Shown: positions 1 through 10,301, counted from the stretch's first letter. The stretch is 64,000 nt of DNA from Campylobacter sp. MIT 12-8780 (GCF_006864535.1 NZ_QHLL01000005.1:62001-126000), one strand, 5' to 3'. The notes: generated from the sequence alone by a model not told the origin. Numbers and translations are program-made.

Positions 1-1059
<1,059 letters not shown>

Positions 1060-1067
<8 letters not shown>

Positions 1068-1848
1068 AATAGCTGCACTTCAGCTAGCGACTTTGCCTTT
1101 AAGCGAGATGAGGCTTGATTATTATCTTAAAGCTTCAAAACAAAGTGGAGCAAATCTTGTCGTGCTTGGCGAATATGTGCTAAACAGCTTTTTTACCGAG
1201 CTTTTAACCATGCCTAAAAATATGATTAAAGAACAAAGCGAGGCAAAAAAAGAAAGCCTCGTGCGTTTAGCAAAAAAGTATGAACTCAGTATCATCGCGC
1301 CTTTTATCGAGGTGCAAAGTAAAGCTTATAAAAAAGTGTGTTTAAAGGTAACTTCAAATGGCGAAATTTCAAGCTACGAACAGCAAATTCTTATGCCTTA
1401 TACGCATTGGAATGAAGAGAAATTCTTTAGCAACAAAAGCACGAACTTAAAACTTTTTCATTTTGATTATGAGGGTATAAAATGCGCCTTACTTTTTGGC
1501 TTTGAGGCTCATTTTGACGCCTTTTGGGCTTTGATTAGAGCTAAAAAAATCGATCTAGTGATACTCCCAAGTGCTTGCACTTTTAAAAGTCAGCAAAGAT
1601 GGCTAGAACTTCTTAAAACAAGGGCTTTTTTAAACTCAGTAGCTATTTTAAGAGTAAACCGCATAGGACAACTTAAAAATGATGAAGATTGGCTTTTTTA
1701 TGGTGATAGTTTGTATATAAATGCTTTTGGCGAGCTTGAAGATAGACTAAAATCTGATGAAGAAATGCTTATCATAGAGCCTGTAAAGGCTGATGAGGCG
1801 CGTAAAATTTGGGGCTTTGATAGACTAGCTAAAAAGCATAAGGCTTAA
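1060..1848 (+). CDS. Carbon-nitrogen hydrolase (nitrilase) superfamily protein, active site possibly degenerate
   Basis: A 262-residue cytoplasmic protein with the nitrilase fold. It opens with a beta strand (KIAALQLA), has the catalytic-Glu motif LGEYV (E38), a central LVILPSA strand and the late [11 protein letters not shown] strand. I chose ATG 1060 over the in-frame TTG at 1057. By eye, the usual catalytic Lys motif (YxKxxL) reads YEQQIL near residue 106, and the usual ICxD cysteine strand reads ALLFGFE near residue 143. Lys and Cys of the Glu-Lys-Cys triad may therefore be missing. It might be a non-catalytic homologue or use an altered site; I cannot assign a substrate. It occupies the place of C. 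jejuni Cj1056c in the guaB-xseB operon. Confidence 0.75.
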
Positions 1849-1860
1849 AAAAGGTTAGAT

Positions 1861-3693
1861 TTGAATTTAAATGCCGAAATTTTAAATAAAAATATTGCAG
1901 CGCTTATCTCAGGCACAAATGAGCCACTTGCTCGCAAGCTTTTAGATTTTTTGAAAAGCAAAAGTTTTACTCGCTTTAGTTTAAGTGAGGATTTTAATAT
2001 CTATGACAAAAGCAATCAAACTTTTATGTATGAAAATTTAGAAAATGAGCTAGAGCATTTTTATACACATATACTTGCTTCAAGTCCTCGTTATCCTTTT
2101 ATCTGTCTTTATGGTATAGCTAATGCTTTTCTTGTGAAAAAGCTTGCAAGGCATTATAAGCATATCTTTGTTTTTGAAAGCGAGCTTGAGCTTTTTGCTT
2201 TGGCTTTATCAAGCGTTGATCTAAGCTTGGAGCTAACAAGTGGAAAGGTTTATCTCATCGATAGCTTAGAAGAAAAGGTAGCAACGCAACTTTTGATTTT
2301 GTTTGATCAAAAAGATATGTTTGAATACCTTCTTTTATATGAACTTTTTATAAACAATGCCTATTATAGTCGTTTTTATGAGCAAGAGCTTAAAAACATC
2401 AATGAATTTATCCTAGAACATATTCAAATCGTTATTCGCAATCTTAATCTTAACTCCAAGCTTCCTTTGTTGAATTATCAGAATTTTCTTAGCAATACAC
2501 CCGCAATGCTTCAAAGCATTCCTTTTCAAAAATTACTCAGTCAAAGAAAGGGTAAATTTGACACAGCCATTGTCGTTTCAGCAGGTCCTAGTTTAAACAA
2601 ACAGCTTGAGCTTTTGGCTATGGTGCAAGAAAAGGCTGTGATTTTTTGTGCAGATGGAAGCTTAAATACGCTTTTAGCGTGCAAAATCAAACCAGATTAT
2701 GTGACAAATTTAGATTATAGCGATCATGCTTTGAAATTTTTTCAATGCACCTTACCTTCAAAAACAATCAACGCCATTTCTGCTTCAACTCATCCTAATA
2801 TGCTTGCAAAACTTGAAAACAAATGCGTGATCTTAAAAACCACTCCTATATATGAGCGTTTTGGCTTGAGTGAATTTGGATATTTAGATGTTGGCACCCA
2901 AGTTTCTCATTTTTCTTATGTGCTTGCTTTAGAACTTGGTTTTAAAACTATTATTATGCTAGGACAAGATTTAGCTTTTGATGAGGCTGGAAATTCACAC
3001 GCTAAAGGTTTTGCTTACGGACAAAGCTTTGAAGCTGAAGAAGAATTTACAAAGCTTAAAGTTTTAGCTTATGGCGGTAAGGGCGAGGTTTTGACGCATT
3101 ATACTTGGTATGATTATAAGATAAAACTTGAGTTTCTTTTTTCTTGTAATGCTTTAAAGGCTAAATTTTACAATGCTACAGAAGGTGGAGCAAGGATAGC
3201 TTTTACTGAGGAGCTTAGTTTTAAAGAGTGCTGCGAGCGTTTTTTGAGTAAAGAAAAGCCAGAATTTGAAGTCCCTAAAAGTTTGCCAGAAAACAAAAGT
3301 AAAAAGCTTTTGCTTAAATTTAAAGAAAAATTACAAAAAGATCAAAAAACTTGCGAACTTTTCTTAAATGATAGCACAAGTTTATATCAGGCTTTAGACA
3401 ATATCTTAAACTCAAACAAAGATTTGCCTCTTGAGTTCTTGCAAAGCGTAAAAGCAAGTATAGAAAAGCTTAATTTTAGTTTAGATACTAGTGATTTTTG
3501 TCAAGATGGTATGCTTAGGGCAGTGTTTTTTCAAAGAGGAAGACTTATAAGCAAGGTTTTAAATTCAAAAATTCAAGATGAAAAATTATATTTGTTTCAT
3601 TTTGTGTGTGCTTATAAAGAATGGCTCGAGCTTTTTATACAAGCCTTAGATGAAAGAAAAAAAGCCATTGAAGAAGCTTTGTTTGAAAGATAA
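1861..3693 (+). CDS. Motility accessory factor (Maf) family, DUF115 glycosyltransferase-like protein
   Basis: A 610-residue protein starting with TTG 12 bases after the nitrilase-like gene, preceded by AAAAAGG. The central domain carries the DUF115/MAF_flag10 hallmarks: VVSAGPSLNKQLELL near residues 238-252, then a Rossmann-like stretch with ADGSLNTLLACKIKPDYV, and LGQDLAFDEAGNSHAKG near residue 371. Maf proteins in Campylobacter and Helicobacter are needed for transferring nonulosonic acids (pseudaminic or legionaminic acid) to flagellin. The N-terminal ~200 residues are a less conserved accessory domain. It is unusual to find it beside murC rather than in the flagellin glycosylation locus; in C. 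jejuni this place holds a different gene (sulfatase-like) as far as I recall. Its acceptor is unknown. Confidence 0.82.
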   Translation: MNLNAEILNKNIAALISGTNEPLARKLLDFLKSKSFTRFSLSEDFNIYDKSNQTFMYENLENELEHFYTHILASSPRYPFICLYGIANAFLVKKLARHYKHIFVFESELELFALALSSVDLSLELTSGKVYLIDSLEEKVATQLLILFDQKDMFEYLLLYELFINNAYYSRFYEQELKNINEFILEHIQIVIRNLNLNSKLPLLNYQNFLSNTPAMLQSIPFQKLLSQRKGKFDTAIVVSAGPSLNKQLELLAMVQEKAVIFCADGSLNTLLACKIKPDYVTNLDYSDHALKFFQCTLPSKTINAISASTHPNMLAKLENKCVILKTTPIYERFGLSEFGYLDVGTQVSHFSYVLALELGFKTIIMLGQDLAFDEAGNSHAKGFAYGQSFEAEEEFTKLKVLAYGGKGEVLTHYTWYDYKIKLEFLFSCNALKAKFYNATEGGARIAFTEELSFKECCERFLSKEKPEFEVPKSLPENKSKKLLLKFKEKLQKDQKTCELFLNDSTSLYQALDNILNSNKDLPLEFLQSVKASIEKLNFSLDTSDFCQDGMLRAVFFQRGRLISKVLNSKIQDEKLYLFHFVCAYKEWLELFIQALDERKKAIEEALFER

Positions 3694-3778
3694 TTATAAT
3701 TACAAATTTATAATTCATTTTTTGTGTATAACATATCAAAGTTTTTATTTTTTGCCCTAAAATTAAGCAAAAAAAGTG

Positions 3779-3784
3779 TAGAAT
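3779..3784 (+). promoter_or_regulatory. Probable sigma70 -10 element for murC
   Basis: TAGAAT lies 25 bases before the murC start, in a 116-base AT-rich gap after the Maf gene, preceded by GTG. Campylobacter sigma70 promoters depend mostly on the -10 box and lack a conserved -35. It rests on sequence resemblance only. Confidence 0.4.
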
Positions 3785-3809
3785 TAGCTTTTTAAATTGA
3801 AGGTTTATC

Positions 3810-5096
3810 ATGCAAAAAATTCATTTTATCGGTATTGGTGGCATTGGCATTTCTGCTCTTGCTCGTTTTTTAAAAGAAAAAGGTTTTAGTATTAGCGGGA
3901 GTGATTTGCAAGCTTCTAAGATCACTACTGAACTTGAAAATGAAGGCGTGATAATCAGCATTCCTCATCATAAAGATAATGTCTTAGGCAAGGACTTAGT
4001 CATTTACTCAGCTGCCATTAAAGAAGAAAATCCAGAGCTTAAAGAAGCTAGAGCCAAAGGCATAAAATGCCTTTCACGCAAAGAGGCTTTACCTCTTATC
4101 TTGCAAGATAAAAAGGTTTTTGCTGTGGCTGGAGCACATGGAAAAAGCACTACTTCAAGTATATTAGCCTCGCTTTTAGATGAAAGCTCAGTCATCATAG
4201 GAGCGATTTTAAAGGAATTTAACTCAAATATGATCTATAAAGAAAACGAAAAGCTTATCTTTGAAGCTGATGAATCAGATAGTTCTTTTCTAAACTCAAA
4301 TCCTTATTTAGCCTTAGTAACAAATGCAGAAGCTGAGCATTTAGAGCATTATAATGATGATATTTCTAAGCTTCATCTAGCCTATAAAGACTTTTTAATG
4401 AGTGCACAATTAAGAGTGATTAATGCTGAAGATGAGTTTTTAAGCACGCTAAAATGCGAAGCAACAAGGCTTTATCCAAGTAAGGATATAAAAAATATCA
4501 GCATGACTTTAGAAAATTTTAAGCCCTATGTAAGCTTTGAGCTTAAGAACCTTGGTGAGTTTAAAGTGCAGGGCATGGGCGAGCATTTAGCCCTTGATGC
4601 GTCTTTAGCTATACTGGCTACTCAACCTTTTAAAGAGCCTGAGCAAATTAGAGCGAAGTTAAAAAATTATCAAGGTATCAAAAAACGTTTTGATATACTT
4701 TTAGCCAATGAAAAATGTGCGATTATTGATGATTATGGACACCATCCAACCGAGATAAAAGCCACTTTAAAAGCAGCCTTTGAGTATGCTAAGCTTGCAG
4801 GATATTCAAAAATCACAGCCATTTTTCAGCCTCATCGCTATACTCGTTTAGCTTTAAATTTACAAGGCTTTAAAGAAGCTTTTAAAGGCGTTGATGAGCT
4901 ATTAATCTTGCCTGTATATGCAGCTGGAGAAAGCAAGATAGAGCTCAATTTACAAGCTGTTTTTGAGAAAGCACTTTTTATAAATGATATTAAACGTATA
5001 GGAAATTCTTTGGTTGATGATAGTGGTAGAGTTTTTGATACTGGACTTATTATAGGCTTTGGGGCTGGAGATATTAGTCAAAAACTTAGGCTTTGA
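3810..5096 (+). CDS. murC: UDP-N-acetylmuramate--L-alanine ligase
   Basis: A 428-residue cytoplasmic Mur ligase that adds L-Ala to UDP-MurNAc with ATP in peptidoglycan synthesis. It has an N-terminal UDP-binding Rossmann motif GIGGIGI (residues 8-14), the ATP P-loop AGAHGKSTTSS near residue 108, the metal/ATP motif EADESDSSF, and the C-terminal DDYGHHPTEI near residue 308, all characteristic of MurC. The length fits short epsilonproteobacterial MurC. The start ATG follows AAGG with good spacing. murC-mutS2 order is as in C. jejuni. Confidence 0.96.
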   Translation: MQKIHFIGIGGIGISALARFLKEKGFSISGSDLQASKITTELENEGVIISIPHHKDNVLGKDLVIYSAAIKEENPELKEARAKGIKCLSRKEALPLILQDKKVFAVAGAHGKSTTSSILASLLDESSVIIGAILKEFNSNMIYKENEKLIFEADESDSSFLNSNPYLALVTNAEAEHLEHYNDDISKLHLAYKDFLMSAQLRVINAEDEFLSTLKCEATRLYPSKDIKNISMTLENFKPYVSFELKNLGEFKVQGMGEHLALDASLAILATQPFKEPEQIRAKLKNYQGIKKRFDILLANEKCAIIDDYGHHPTEIKATLKAAFEYAKLAGYSKITAIFQPHRYTRLALNLQGFKEAFKGVDELLILPVYAAGESKIELNLQAVFEKALFINDIKRIGNSLVDDSGRVFDTGLIIGFGAGDISQKLRL

Positions 5097-5109
5097 TTAA
5101 GGGTGGTTT

Positions 5110-7308
5110 GTGTTAGAAAAGCTTGTCGTTCAACTTGATTTAAATGAGTATTTACAATCCTTTGAAAAGCTTTTTGCGCGTAAAAAAAGCTTTATTTTAC
5201 AAGGTGATTCTAGCCTTCATTTTAAACGCATTAATGAGCTTTGCGAGCTTGAGTTTAAGCCAGCCCCAAACCTTAAAAACCTTGATATAGCTTTAACTCA
5301 CTTAAGCAAGCAAGGGGTATTGCATTTAGAAGAAATTTTTGAATTTGTTAAAATCATCTCATATTTTATATATCTTAAAAAACTTGAATTTAAGCCAAAT
5401 TTAGGCTCTTGGCTTGATAAGATCATTATCCCAAACGCATTTGAAAGCTTGCTTGAAAGCTTTACGCAAAAAGGCGAGTTAAAAACTGATCTTGATGAAA
5501 GGCTGATTAATCTTGAAAATGTCTTAAAGCTTAAAAAAGAAAGCATACAAAATGAGTTTAAAAAGCTTATTTATTCAAAGTCCTTAAGCCCTTATCTTAT
5601 CGATACGCAAATTCATCTTATCAGCCAAAGTGAAGCCTTGCTTGTAAGAGGGGGCTTTACGCACGCTATAAAGGCAAAGATAGTAGCTAGAAGCAGTAGT
5701 GGAGGCTTTTATATCCTGCCTTTAAGCGTTGAAAATTTGCAAAATGATATGGCAAAAATTCAAAATGAAAAAGAAATGATTTATTATGAATATGCTAAAA
5801 ATTTCTCCTTGCTTTTGCATAAGAATTTAGCCTTTTTAAAATTTATTAATTCAGCCTTTGATCTTTTTGATCATTATAGCGCAAGGGCGCTTTTTGCTAA
5901 GGCAAAAGATTATGAATTTGTCTTAGCAAATGGAAGTAATGAAATCGTGCTTAAAGACTTTGCCCACCCAGCGCTTAAAAATCCAAAAAGCATAAGTTTA
6001 GACTTTAGCAAACAAGTCTTAATCATCACAGGGGTAAATGCTGGAGGAAAATCCATGCTTTTAAAAAGCTTGCTTGCAGCAGCCTTTTTAGCCAAATACT
6101 TACTGCCGATGAAAATCAATGCAAGCTCAAGCAAAATAGGCTCTTTTAAGCATATACAAGCCATACTTGAAGACCCGCAAAATGTCAAAAACGATATCTC
6201 AACCTTTGCGGGCAGAATGCTTGCTTTTTCAAAGCTTTTAGGACAAAAAGACTTACTTTTAGGCGTTGATGAGATAGAACTTGGCACGGATTTTGAAGAA
6301 GCAGCGAGTTTATATAGTGTTTTGATTCAAAAGCTTATGAGCCAAAATCAAAAAATCATCATCACTACGCATCACAAAAGACTTGCTATGCTACTAGCAA
6401 AGAATGAAGCTGTCGAGCTTCTTGCAGCTTTATATGATGAAGAGGCTTCGCGTCCAAAATATGAGTTTTTAAAAGGCACCATTGGTAAATCTTATGCCTT
6501 TGAAACAGCCCTTCGTTATGGCATAAGTGAAAACTTAGTTGCCAAAGCAAAGCAAATTTATGGTGAGGATAAGGGCGATCTTGAGGAATTGGTTAATAAA
6601 AATATCAAGCTTGAACTTGAGCTTAAAACGCAGTTAAAAAGCCTTGAAAATAAAGAGCAAAAAGTCGGTACAATTTTACACTCCTTAAAAGAGCAAAAAG
6701 AGCGTCAAGAAGAGCGTTTTAAAGAGCAAAGTAGTAGGCTTGAAAGGCAGTATTATGAAGCTATAAAGCAGGCTAAAGCGACTTTAGAATTTAAAGAGCT
6801 TAAAGACAGACAAAGAAGCATAAATAAAGCCAATGAGCTTAAAAAAAATATCATCTTGCCTCAAAAACAAGAGACTAAAGACTTTAAAGTCAATGATTTT
6901 GTAAAATATGAAAAAATCAAAGGAAAAATCAAAGCCTTAAAAAAAGATGAAGCCTTGATAGAATGTGAAGGTTTAAATTTGAGAGTGCCTTTAAGCTTGC
7001 TTAAAAAAAGTGGAGAATTGCCAAAAGCTACTCAAAAAGCAAATATTAAGGTTGATAGAGTGCAAAATTTAAGTCCAAGCTTAGATTTACACGGCTTAAG
7101 AAGTGAAGAAGCCATAGAAAAGCTTGATAAATACCTCTCAGATGCTTTAATAGTAGGCTTTGATGAGGTGCTAATATATCATGGCATAGGCACAGGAAAG
7201 CTTGCCTTTGCGGTAAAAGAGTTTTTAAAGACGCATAAAAGTGTGAAAGAATTTAGCGACGCACCTTTAAATCAAGGTGGTTTTGGAGCAAAGCTAGTGA
7301 GGCTTTAA
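5110..7308 (+). CDS. mutS2: MutS2 family DNA-binding ATPase with C-terminal Smr nuclease domain
   Basis: A 732-residue protein starting at GTG 13 bases after murC, preceded by AAGGGTGG. The clamp/lever region is followed by the MutS-type ATPase: Walker A GVNAGGKSM near residues 308-316, Walker B LLLGVDEIELGTDF and the ITTHHKRL motif. A charged coiled coil (about 490-600) leads to the Smr domain with LDLHGLRSEEA near 658 and HGIGTGKL near 694. MutS2 lacks the mismatch-recognition domain of MutS1. In Helicobacter it suppresses homologous recombination and helps repair oxidised DNA; newer work in Bacillus ties it to collided ribosomes. Campylobacter lacks MutS1/MutL, which is relevant to the G-tract slippage in this genome. 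Confidence 0.93.
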   Translation: MLEKLVVQLDLNEYLQSFEKLFARKKSFILQGDSSLHFKRINELCELEFKPAPNLKNLDIALTHLSKQGVLHLEEIFEFVKIISYFIYLKKLEFKPNLGSWLDKIIIPNAFESLLESFTQKGELKTDLDERLINLENVLKLKKESIQNEFKKLIYSKSLSPYLIDTQIHLISQSEALLVRGGFTHAIKAKIVARSSSGGFYILPLSVENLQNDMAKIQNEKEMIYYEYAKNFSLLLHKNLAFLKFINSAFDLFDHYSARALFAKAKDYEFVLANGSNEIVLKDFAHPALKNPKSISLDFSKQVLIITGVNAGGKSMLLKSLLAAAFLAKYLLPMKINASSSKIGSFKHIQAILEDPQNVKNDISTFAGRMLAFSKLLGQKDLLLGVDEIELGTDFEEAASLYSVLIQKLMSQNQKIIITTHHKRLAMLLAKNEAVELLAALYDEEASRPKYEFLKGTIGKSYAFETALRYGISENLVAKAKQIYGEDKGDLEELVNKNIKLELELKTQLKSLENKEQKVGTILHSLKEQKERQEERFKEQSSRLERQYYEAIKQAKATLEFKELKDRQRSINKANELKKNIILPQKQETKDFKVNDFVKYEKIKGKIKALKKDEALIECEGLNLRVPLSLLKKSGELPKATQKANIKVDRVQNLSPSLDLHGLRSEEAIEKLDKYLSDALIVGFDEVLIYHGIGTGKLAFAVKEFLKTHKSVKEFSDAPLNQGGFGAKLVRL

Positions 7309-7344
7309 TTTCTCTTAAGATAAGTTTTGTTTAAGCTTTATTTT

Positions 7345-7350
7345 TATAAT
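7345..7350 (+). promoter_or_regulatory. -10 element for the PNPOx-like gene
   Basis: TATAAT in an AT-rich 86-base gap, 44 bases upstream of the ATG at 7395. The gene also has a strong AAAAAGGAG ribosome-binding site. No -35 with correct spacing is visible, as is usual in Campylobacter. Confidence 0.45.
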
Positions 7351-7394
7351 GAAAGTGTAAAAATATAAAAAATTATTTTAAAAAAGGAGAAAAA

Positions 7395-7790
7395 ATGACA
7401 AAAGAAATTTTGGATTTGCTTGATAAAAGTGTTGGCTTTATTGCGACAAAAGGAACTTGTGGTAATCCACGCGTGCGTCCTTTTCAATCGCCTTTGTTTT
7501 ATGAGGGCAAGCTATATTACTGCACTAGCTATAAAAAGAATTTTTATAAGCATACTCAGGCTCATTCAGGCGTGGAGTTAAGTGCGTATGATGGCAATTC
7601 TTGGGTAAGAATTAGAGGCGAGGCTGTATTTGAGGAGAACTTAGCTGTGAAAAAAGCTATGTTTGAAAAATACCCAAGCCTAAAAGAACTTTACCAAAGC
7701 CCAGAAAATAAAGATTTTGCAGTATTTTATTTTAAAAATCCAAGCATTAAAATTCAAGATTTTAATGGTAGAGATGAGATTGTTAAATAA
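7395..7790 (+). CDS. Pyridoxamine 5'-phosphate oxidase-like FMN-binding protein
   Basis: A 131-residue single-domain split-barrel protein. It begins with the family pattern 'vgfiaTkgtcGnPrvRPFqsPlfyeGklYYcTs.kKnfykhtqahsgVElsAYdg.sWVRirGeavfe', typical of small FMN-binding proteins related to pyridoxamine phosphate oxidase; NimA-type nitroreductases are also in this clan. It is too short and too different to be PdxH itself. It stands just before cobB, 18 bases apart, and may be co-transcribed. The substrate is unknown. Confidence 0.78.
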   Translation: MTKEILDLLDKSVGFIATKGTCGNPRVRPFQSPLFYEGKLYYCTSYKKNFYKHTQAHSGVELSAYDGNSWVRIRGEAVFEENLAVKKAMFEKYPSLKELYQSPENKDFAVFYFKNPSIKIQDFNGRDEIVK

Positions 7791-7808
7791 AAACACAAAG
7801 GCAAGGTG

Positions 7809-8510
7809 ATGAAAAAAGTGCTGATTTTAAGTGGGGCTGGACTTAGTGCTGAAAGTGGGTTAAAAACTTTTAGAGAAAGCAATGGACTTTGGGAAGAGCA
7901 TGATGTAATGGAGGTTTGTTCAGCAAGTGGCTTTCGCAAAAATCCTAAAAAAGTGCGTGAATTTTATGATGAAAGAAGAGCTCAGCTTGAAAAAGTGAAG
8001 CCAAATCATGCCCATGAGATGATCGCAAAGCTTAAGGCTGAATTTAAAGATCAGATTTTTGTGATTACGCAAAATGTTGATGATTTGCTTGAAAGGGCAG
8101 GGTGCAAGGATGTGATCCATTTGCATGGTTTTTTACCAGAGCTTTATTGTGCGAGTTGTGGGACACATTTTAACATAGCTTATAAAAAGCAAGAAAGCAC
8201 AACTTGTCCTAAGTGCAAGCAACCTTTTTTGCGTCATAATATCGTTATGTTTGAAGAGCCAGCTCCGCAGTATCAAACCTTGTATGAGGCTTTAAGCCAG
8301 AGTGGGCTTTTTGTGTGTATAGGTACGAGTGGTTATGTGCTGCCTGTTGGACATTTTGCGAGCATGTGTGAACATAGCATACTTAATAACCTTGATGCTG
8401 ATCCTGCTTTAGATTCGTGCTTTGATAAGGTTTATACTCAAAAAGCAAGCACGGCAATTGATCAAATCGCTCTTGATATACGAAATTATCTCGGAGGAAA
8501 TTATGTTTGA
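7809..8510 (+). CDS. cobB: NAD-dependent protein deacylase, sirtuin (CobB type)
   Basis: A 233-residue class III sirtuin that removes acyl groups from lysines using NAD+. It shows GAGLSAESGL near residue 9, TQNVDDLLERAG, the catalytic HLHG, and a zinc ribbon with CxxC pairs (CASC and CPKC). The YDER motif (Y-x-x-R) after the cofactor loop marks the class that accepts succinyl and malonyl groups. I chose ATG 7809 over GTG 7806 because AAAGG at 7797-7801 is then 7 bases upstream. The end overlaps the start of the LysE-family gene by eight bases. Confidence 0.92.
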   Translation: MKKVLILSGAGLSAESGLKTFRESNGLWEEHDVMEVCSASGFRKNPKKVREFYDERRAQLEKVKPNHAHEMIAKLKAEFKDQIFVITQNVDDLLERAGCKDVIHLHGFLPELYCASCGTHFNIAYKKQESTTCPKCKQPFLRHNIVMFEEPAPQYQTLYEALSQSGLFVCIGTSGYVLPVGHFASMCEHSILNNLDADPALDSCFDKVYTQKASTAIDQIALDIRNYLGGNYV

Positions 8511-9114
8511 AGCCTTTGTGCAAGGAGCTTTACTTGGATTTGGTGTAGCTGTGCCTTTTGGTCCTTTAAACATCTTGATTTTAACTTATGCCCTAAAGTC
8601 CTTAAAAAACTCTTTAGCTGTAGGTTTTGGGGCGATGAGCGCGGATATTTTGTATCTTGTTTTACTTCTCTTTGGGGTGCTTACTTTTTTAGATAATGGA
8701 GTTTTTAAGCAAATTCTGGCAATTGGAGGCTTTGTTTTTTTAACTTATATGGCTTTAATGATGTTAAGAACAAAAACAAAAGATTTAAATTTAAATGAAA
8801 AAGACGCAAAAGTTATACAAGAAAATGTGTTTAAAAGCTTTATCAAGGGTTTTAGTTTAAATCTCTTAAACCCTTTCGTTATCGCCTTTTGGCTTAGCGT
8901 ATCTTTGCTTTTTTCACATAATGAGTATCATGAGTTTATGCTTTTGGGCTTGTTTGTGGCGATTTTGCTCTGGGTGTGTAGTTTAAGCTTTTTGGTTGCT
9001 AAATTTTCAAAGTTTTTTAGCCATAAAGTTATTTTTTATATCAATGTCATCTCAGCTTTTATCATCGAATATTTTGCTTTAAGTTTGCTTTATAAAGCCT
9101 TTGTTAGTCTTTGA
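8503..9114 (+). CDS. LysE/RhtB family amino-acid exporter
   Basis: A 203-residue inner-membrane protein with about six hydrophobic helices. The N-terminal motif GFGVAVPFGPLN is the LysE-family signature (g...a.PGP), here with F-G-P, followed by GAMSADILYLVLLL. Start ATG 8503 has GGAGG at 8493-8497, while a longer frame beginning at 8422 would sit inside cobB. It overlaps the cobB stop, so it is probably translated in the same operon. It should export an amino acid or derivative, but the substrate cannot be read from the sequence. Confidence 0.85.
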   Translation: MFEAFVQGALLGFGVAVPFGPLNILILTYALKSLKNSLAVGFGAMSADILYLVLLLFGVLTFLDNGVFKQILAIGGFVFLTYMALMMLRTKTKDLNLNEKDAKVIQENVFKSFIKGFSLNLLNPFVIAFWLSVSLLFSHNEYHEFMLLGLFVAILLWVCSLSFLVAKFSKFFSHKVIFYINVISAFIIEYFALSLLYKAFVSL

Positions 9115-9844
9115 TCTCAAGCACGATTTCTTGCCTTAAACCTTGTTTTTTGATCTCTTTAACGCTAAGCTTATGAGGTAAGTGAGTGAGCAAATCTTGA
9201 TTACTTTTGCACTCAAAGCAAGCAAGTATGCGAAGCAAAGTCCCACGATATGCTTTTGCAAAATGACTAACGACTTTGTTATTTTTTAAGAATTTATAAC
9301 TTGTATAAGTTTGCTTTAAGGTATAAAATTTCTCATAAAAACCAGCTCTAAGATCGATGATTTCTTCATTTTGTAAAAACTCATCTAAGGCTTTACTGAA
9401 GTGCGTTTTATAAAATTTAGCTGTGTCAAATTCTTTGATTTTAGCCCCTTGCTTGAGCTTATAAAGTGGTAAATGATCTTTTGCTTGAACGACGCCAAAA
9501 AGATTTGAGAAAATAAGCGTATTTTCATATACATAATTTTGAGCTTTTTCATCCAAGCTTTCAAAATCAAGATAATCATACGCCACGCCTTTATAACGTT
9601 TGATCGCTTCGCAGGTTTTTAGCTTTAAAAGATCATTTTGCAAATTTTGCACTTCTTTTTCGCTTTTAAGTTCGAAAAAATCCTGAAGTTCATTTATTGA
9701 CGCATATTTAACGAAGTCATTGTAAAGTTTGATAACTTCAAGTCTTTTATCAAAAAGTTCTGCAAAGATAAACGAGCTTTTGTTTATAGGTGCAAGATAG
9801 GCTAGCTCGCTCTTACTTTCGCTTGGAGAAAAAAGTATTTTCAT
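9104..9844 (-). CDS. yaaA: YaaA family peroxide-stress protein
   Basis: A 246-residue cytoplasmic protein of the YaaA (DUF328) family. It starts MKILFSPSESK, equivalent to the family's 'iliSPAKt' opening, and ends with the conserved SHFAKAYRGTLLR and the LxxLPHKLSVKEIKKQGLR stretch. In E. coli YaaA lowers free iron and DNA damage during hydrogen peroxide stress and has a DNA-binding fold. Its last 11 bases overlap the end of the LysE-family gene, in convergent orientation. Divergence from the enterobacterial protein is considerable, but the overall pattern is clear. Confidence 0.8.
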   Translation of the reverse strand: MKILFSPSESKSELAYLAPINKSSFIFAELFDKRLEVIKLYNDFVKYASINELQDFFELKSEKEVQNLQNDLLKLKTCEAIKRYKGVAYDYLDFESLDEKAQNYVYENTLIFSNLFGVVQAKDHLPLYKLKQGAKIKEFDTAKFYKTHFSKALDEFLQNEEIIDLRAGFYEKFYTLKQTYTSYKFLKNNKVVSHFAKAYRGTLLRILACFECKSNQDLLTHLPHKLSVKEIKKQGLRQEIVLEIKD

Positions 9845-9892
9845 TTGTTGTAGCCTTAAAAAAATTTTTAGATTATTATAGCCTAATTAGTC

Positions 9893-9921
9893 TTGACAAA
9901 AAAGAAATTTTAGTCTATAAT
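9893..9921 (+). promoter_or_regulatory. Consensus sigma70 promoter for the tRNA cluster
   Basis: TTGACA (9893-9898) and TATAAT (9916-9921) are both perfect consensus with an optimal 17-base spacer. Transcription should begin near 9928, about ten bases before tRNA-Thr. A perfect -35 is exceptional in Campylobacter and fits a strong constitutive stable-RNA promoter. Confidence 0.85.
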
Positions 9922-9936
9922 TTCAGTTTATTTTTC

Positions 9937-10012
9937 GCTGGTTTAGCTCAGTTGGTAGAGCAGCTGCCTTGTAAGCAGCAGGTCGGGGGTTCAAGTCCCT
10001 TAACCAGCTCCA
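9937..10012 (+). tRNA. tRNA-Thr (anticodon TGT)
   Basis: A 76-base cloverleaf with acceptor arms GCTGGTT/AACCAGC, a D-arm GCTCAGTTGGTAGAGC, loop CTTGTAA giving anticodon TGT, T-arm with GGTTCAAGTCC and an encoded CCA end. It is the first gene after the consensus promoter. Confidence 0.95.
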
Positions 10013-10057
10013 TTGTTTTTTAGCAGTGTTTGACCAGAAATGAGAGGCAAATTCTAA

Positions 10058-10143
<86 letters not shown>

Positions 10144-10150
10144 TTGCTTT

Positions 10151-10227
10151 GCGGGAGTAGCTCAGTTGGCTAGAGCATCAGCCTTCCAAGCTGAGGGTCG
10201 CGGGTTCGAGCCCCGTTTCCCGCTCCA
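10151..10227 (+). tRNA. tRNA-Gly (anticodon TCC)
   Basis: A 77-base cloverleaf: acceptor GCGGGAG/TTCCCGC with one G-T pair, D-arm, anticodon loop CTTCCAA giving TCC, GGTTCGAGCCC T-loop and encoded CCA. It is spaced 7 bases after tRNA-Tyr, so processed from the same transcript. Confidence 0.95.
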
Positions 10228-10301
10228 CTAAATTTAGGATAAACTGGGAGCTGTATTTTTTTCTCGCAGTCCTTCTTAAATTTATTTTGTTGTCTGTAGT
10301 A

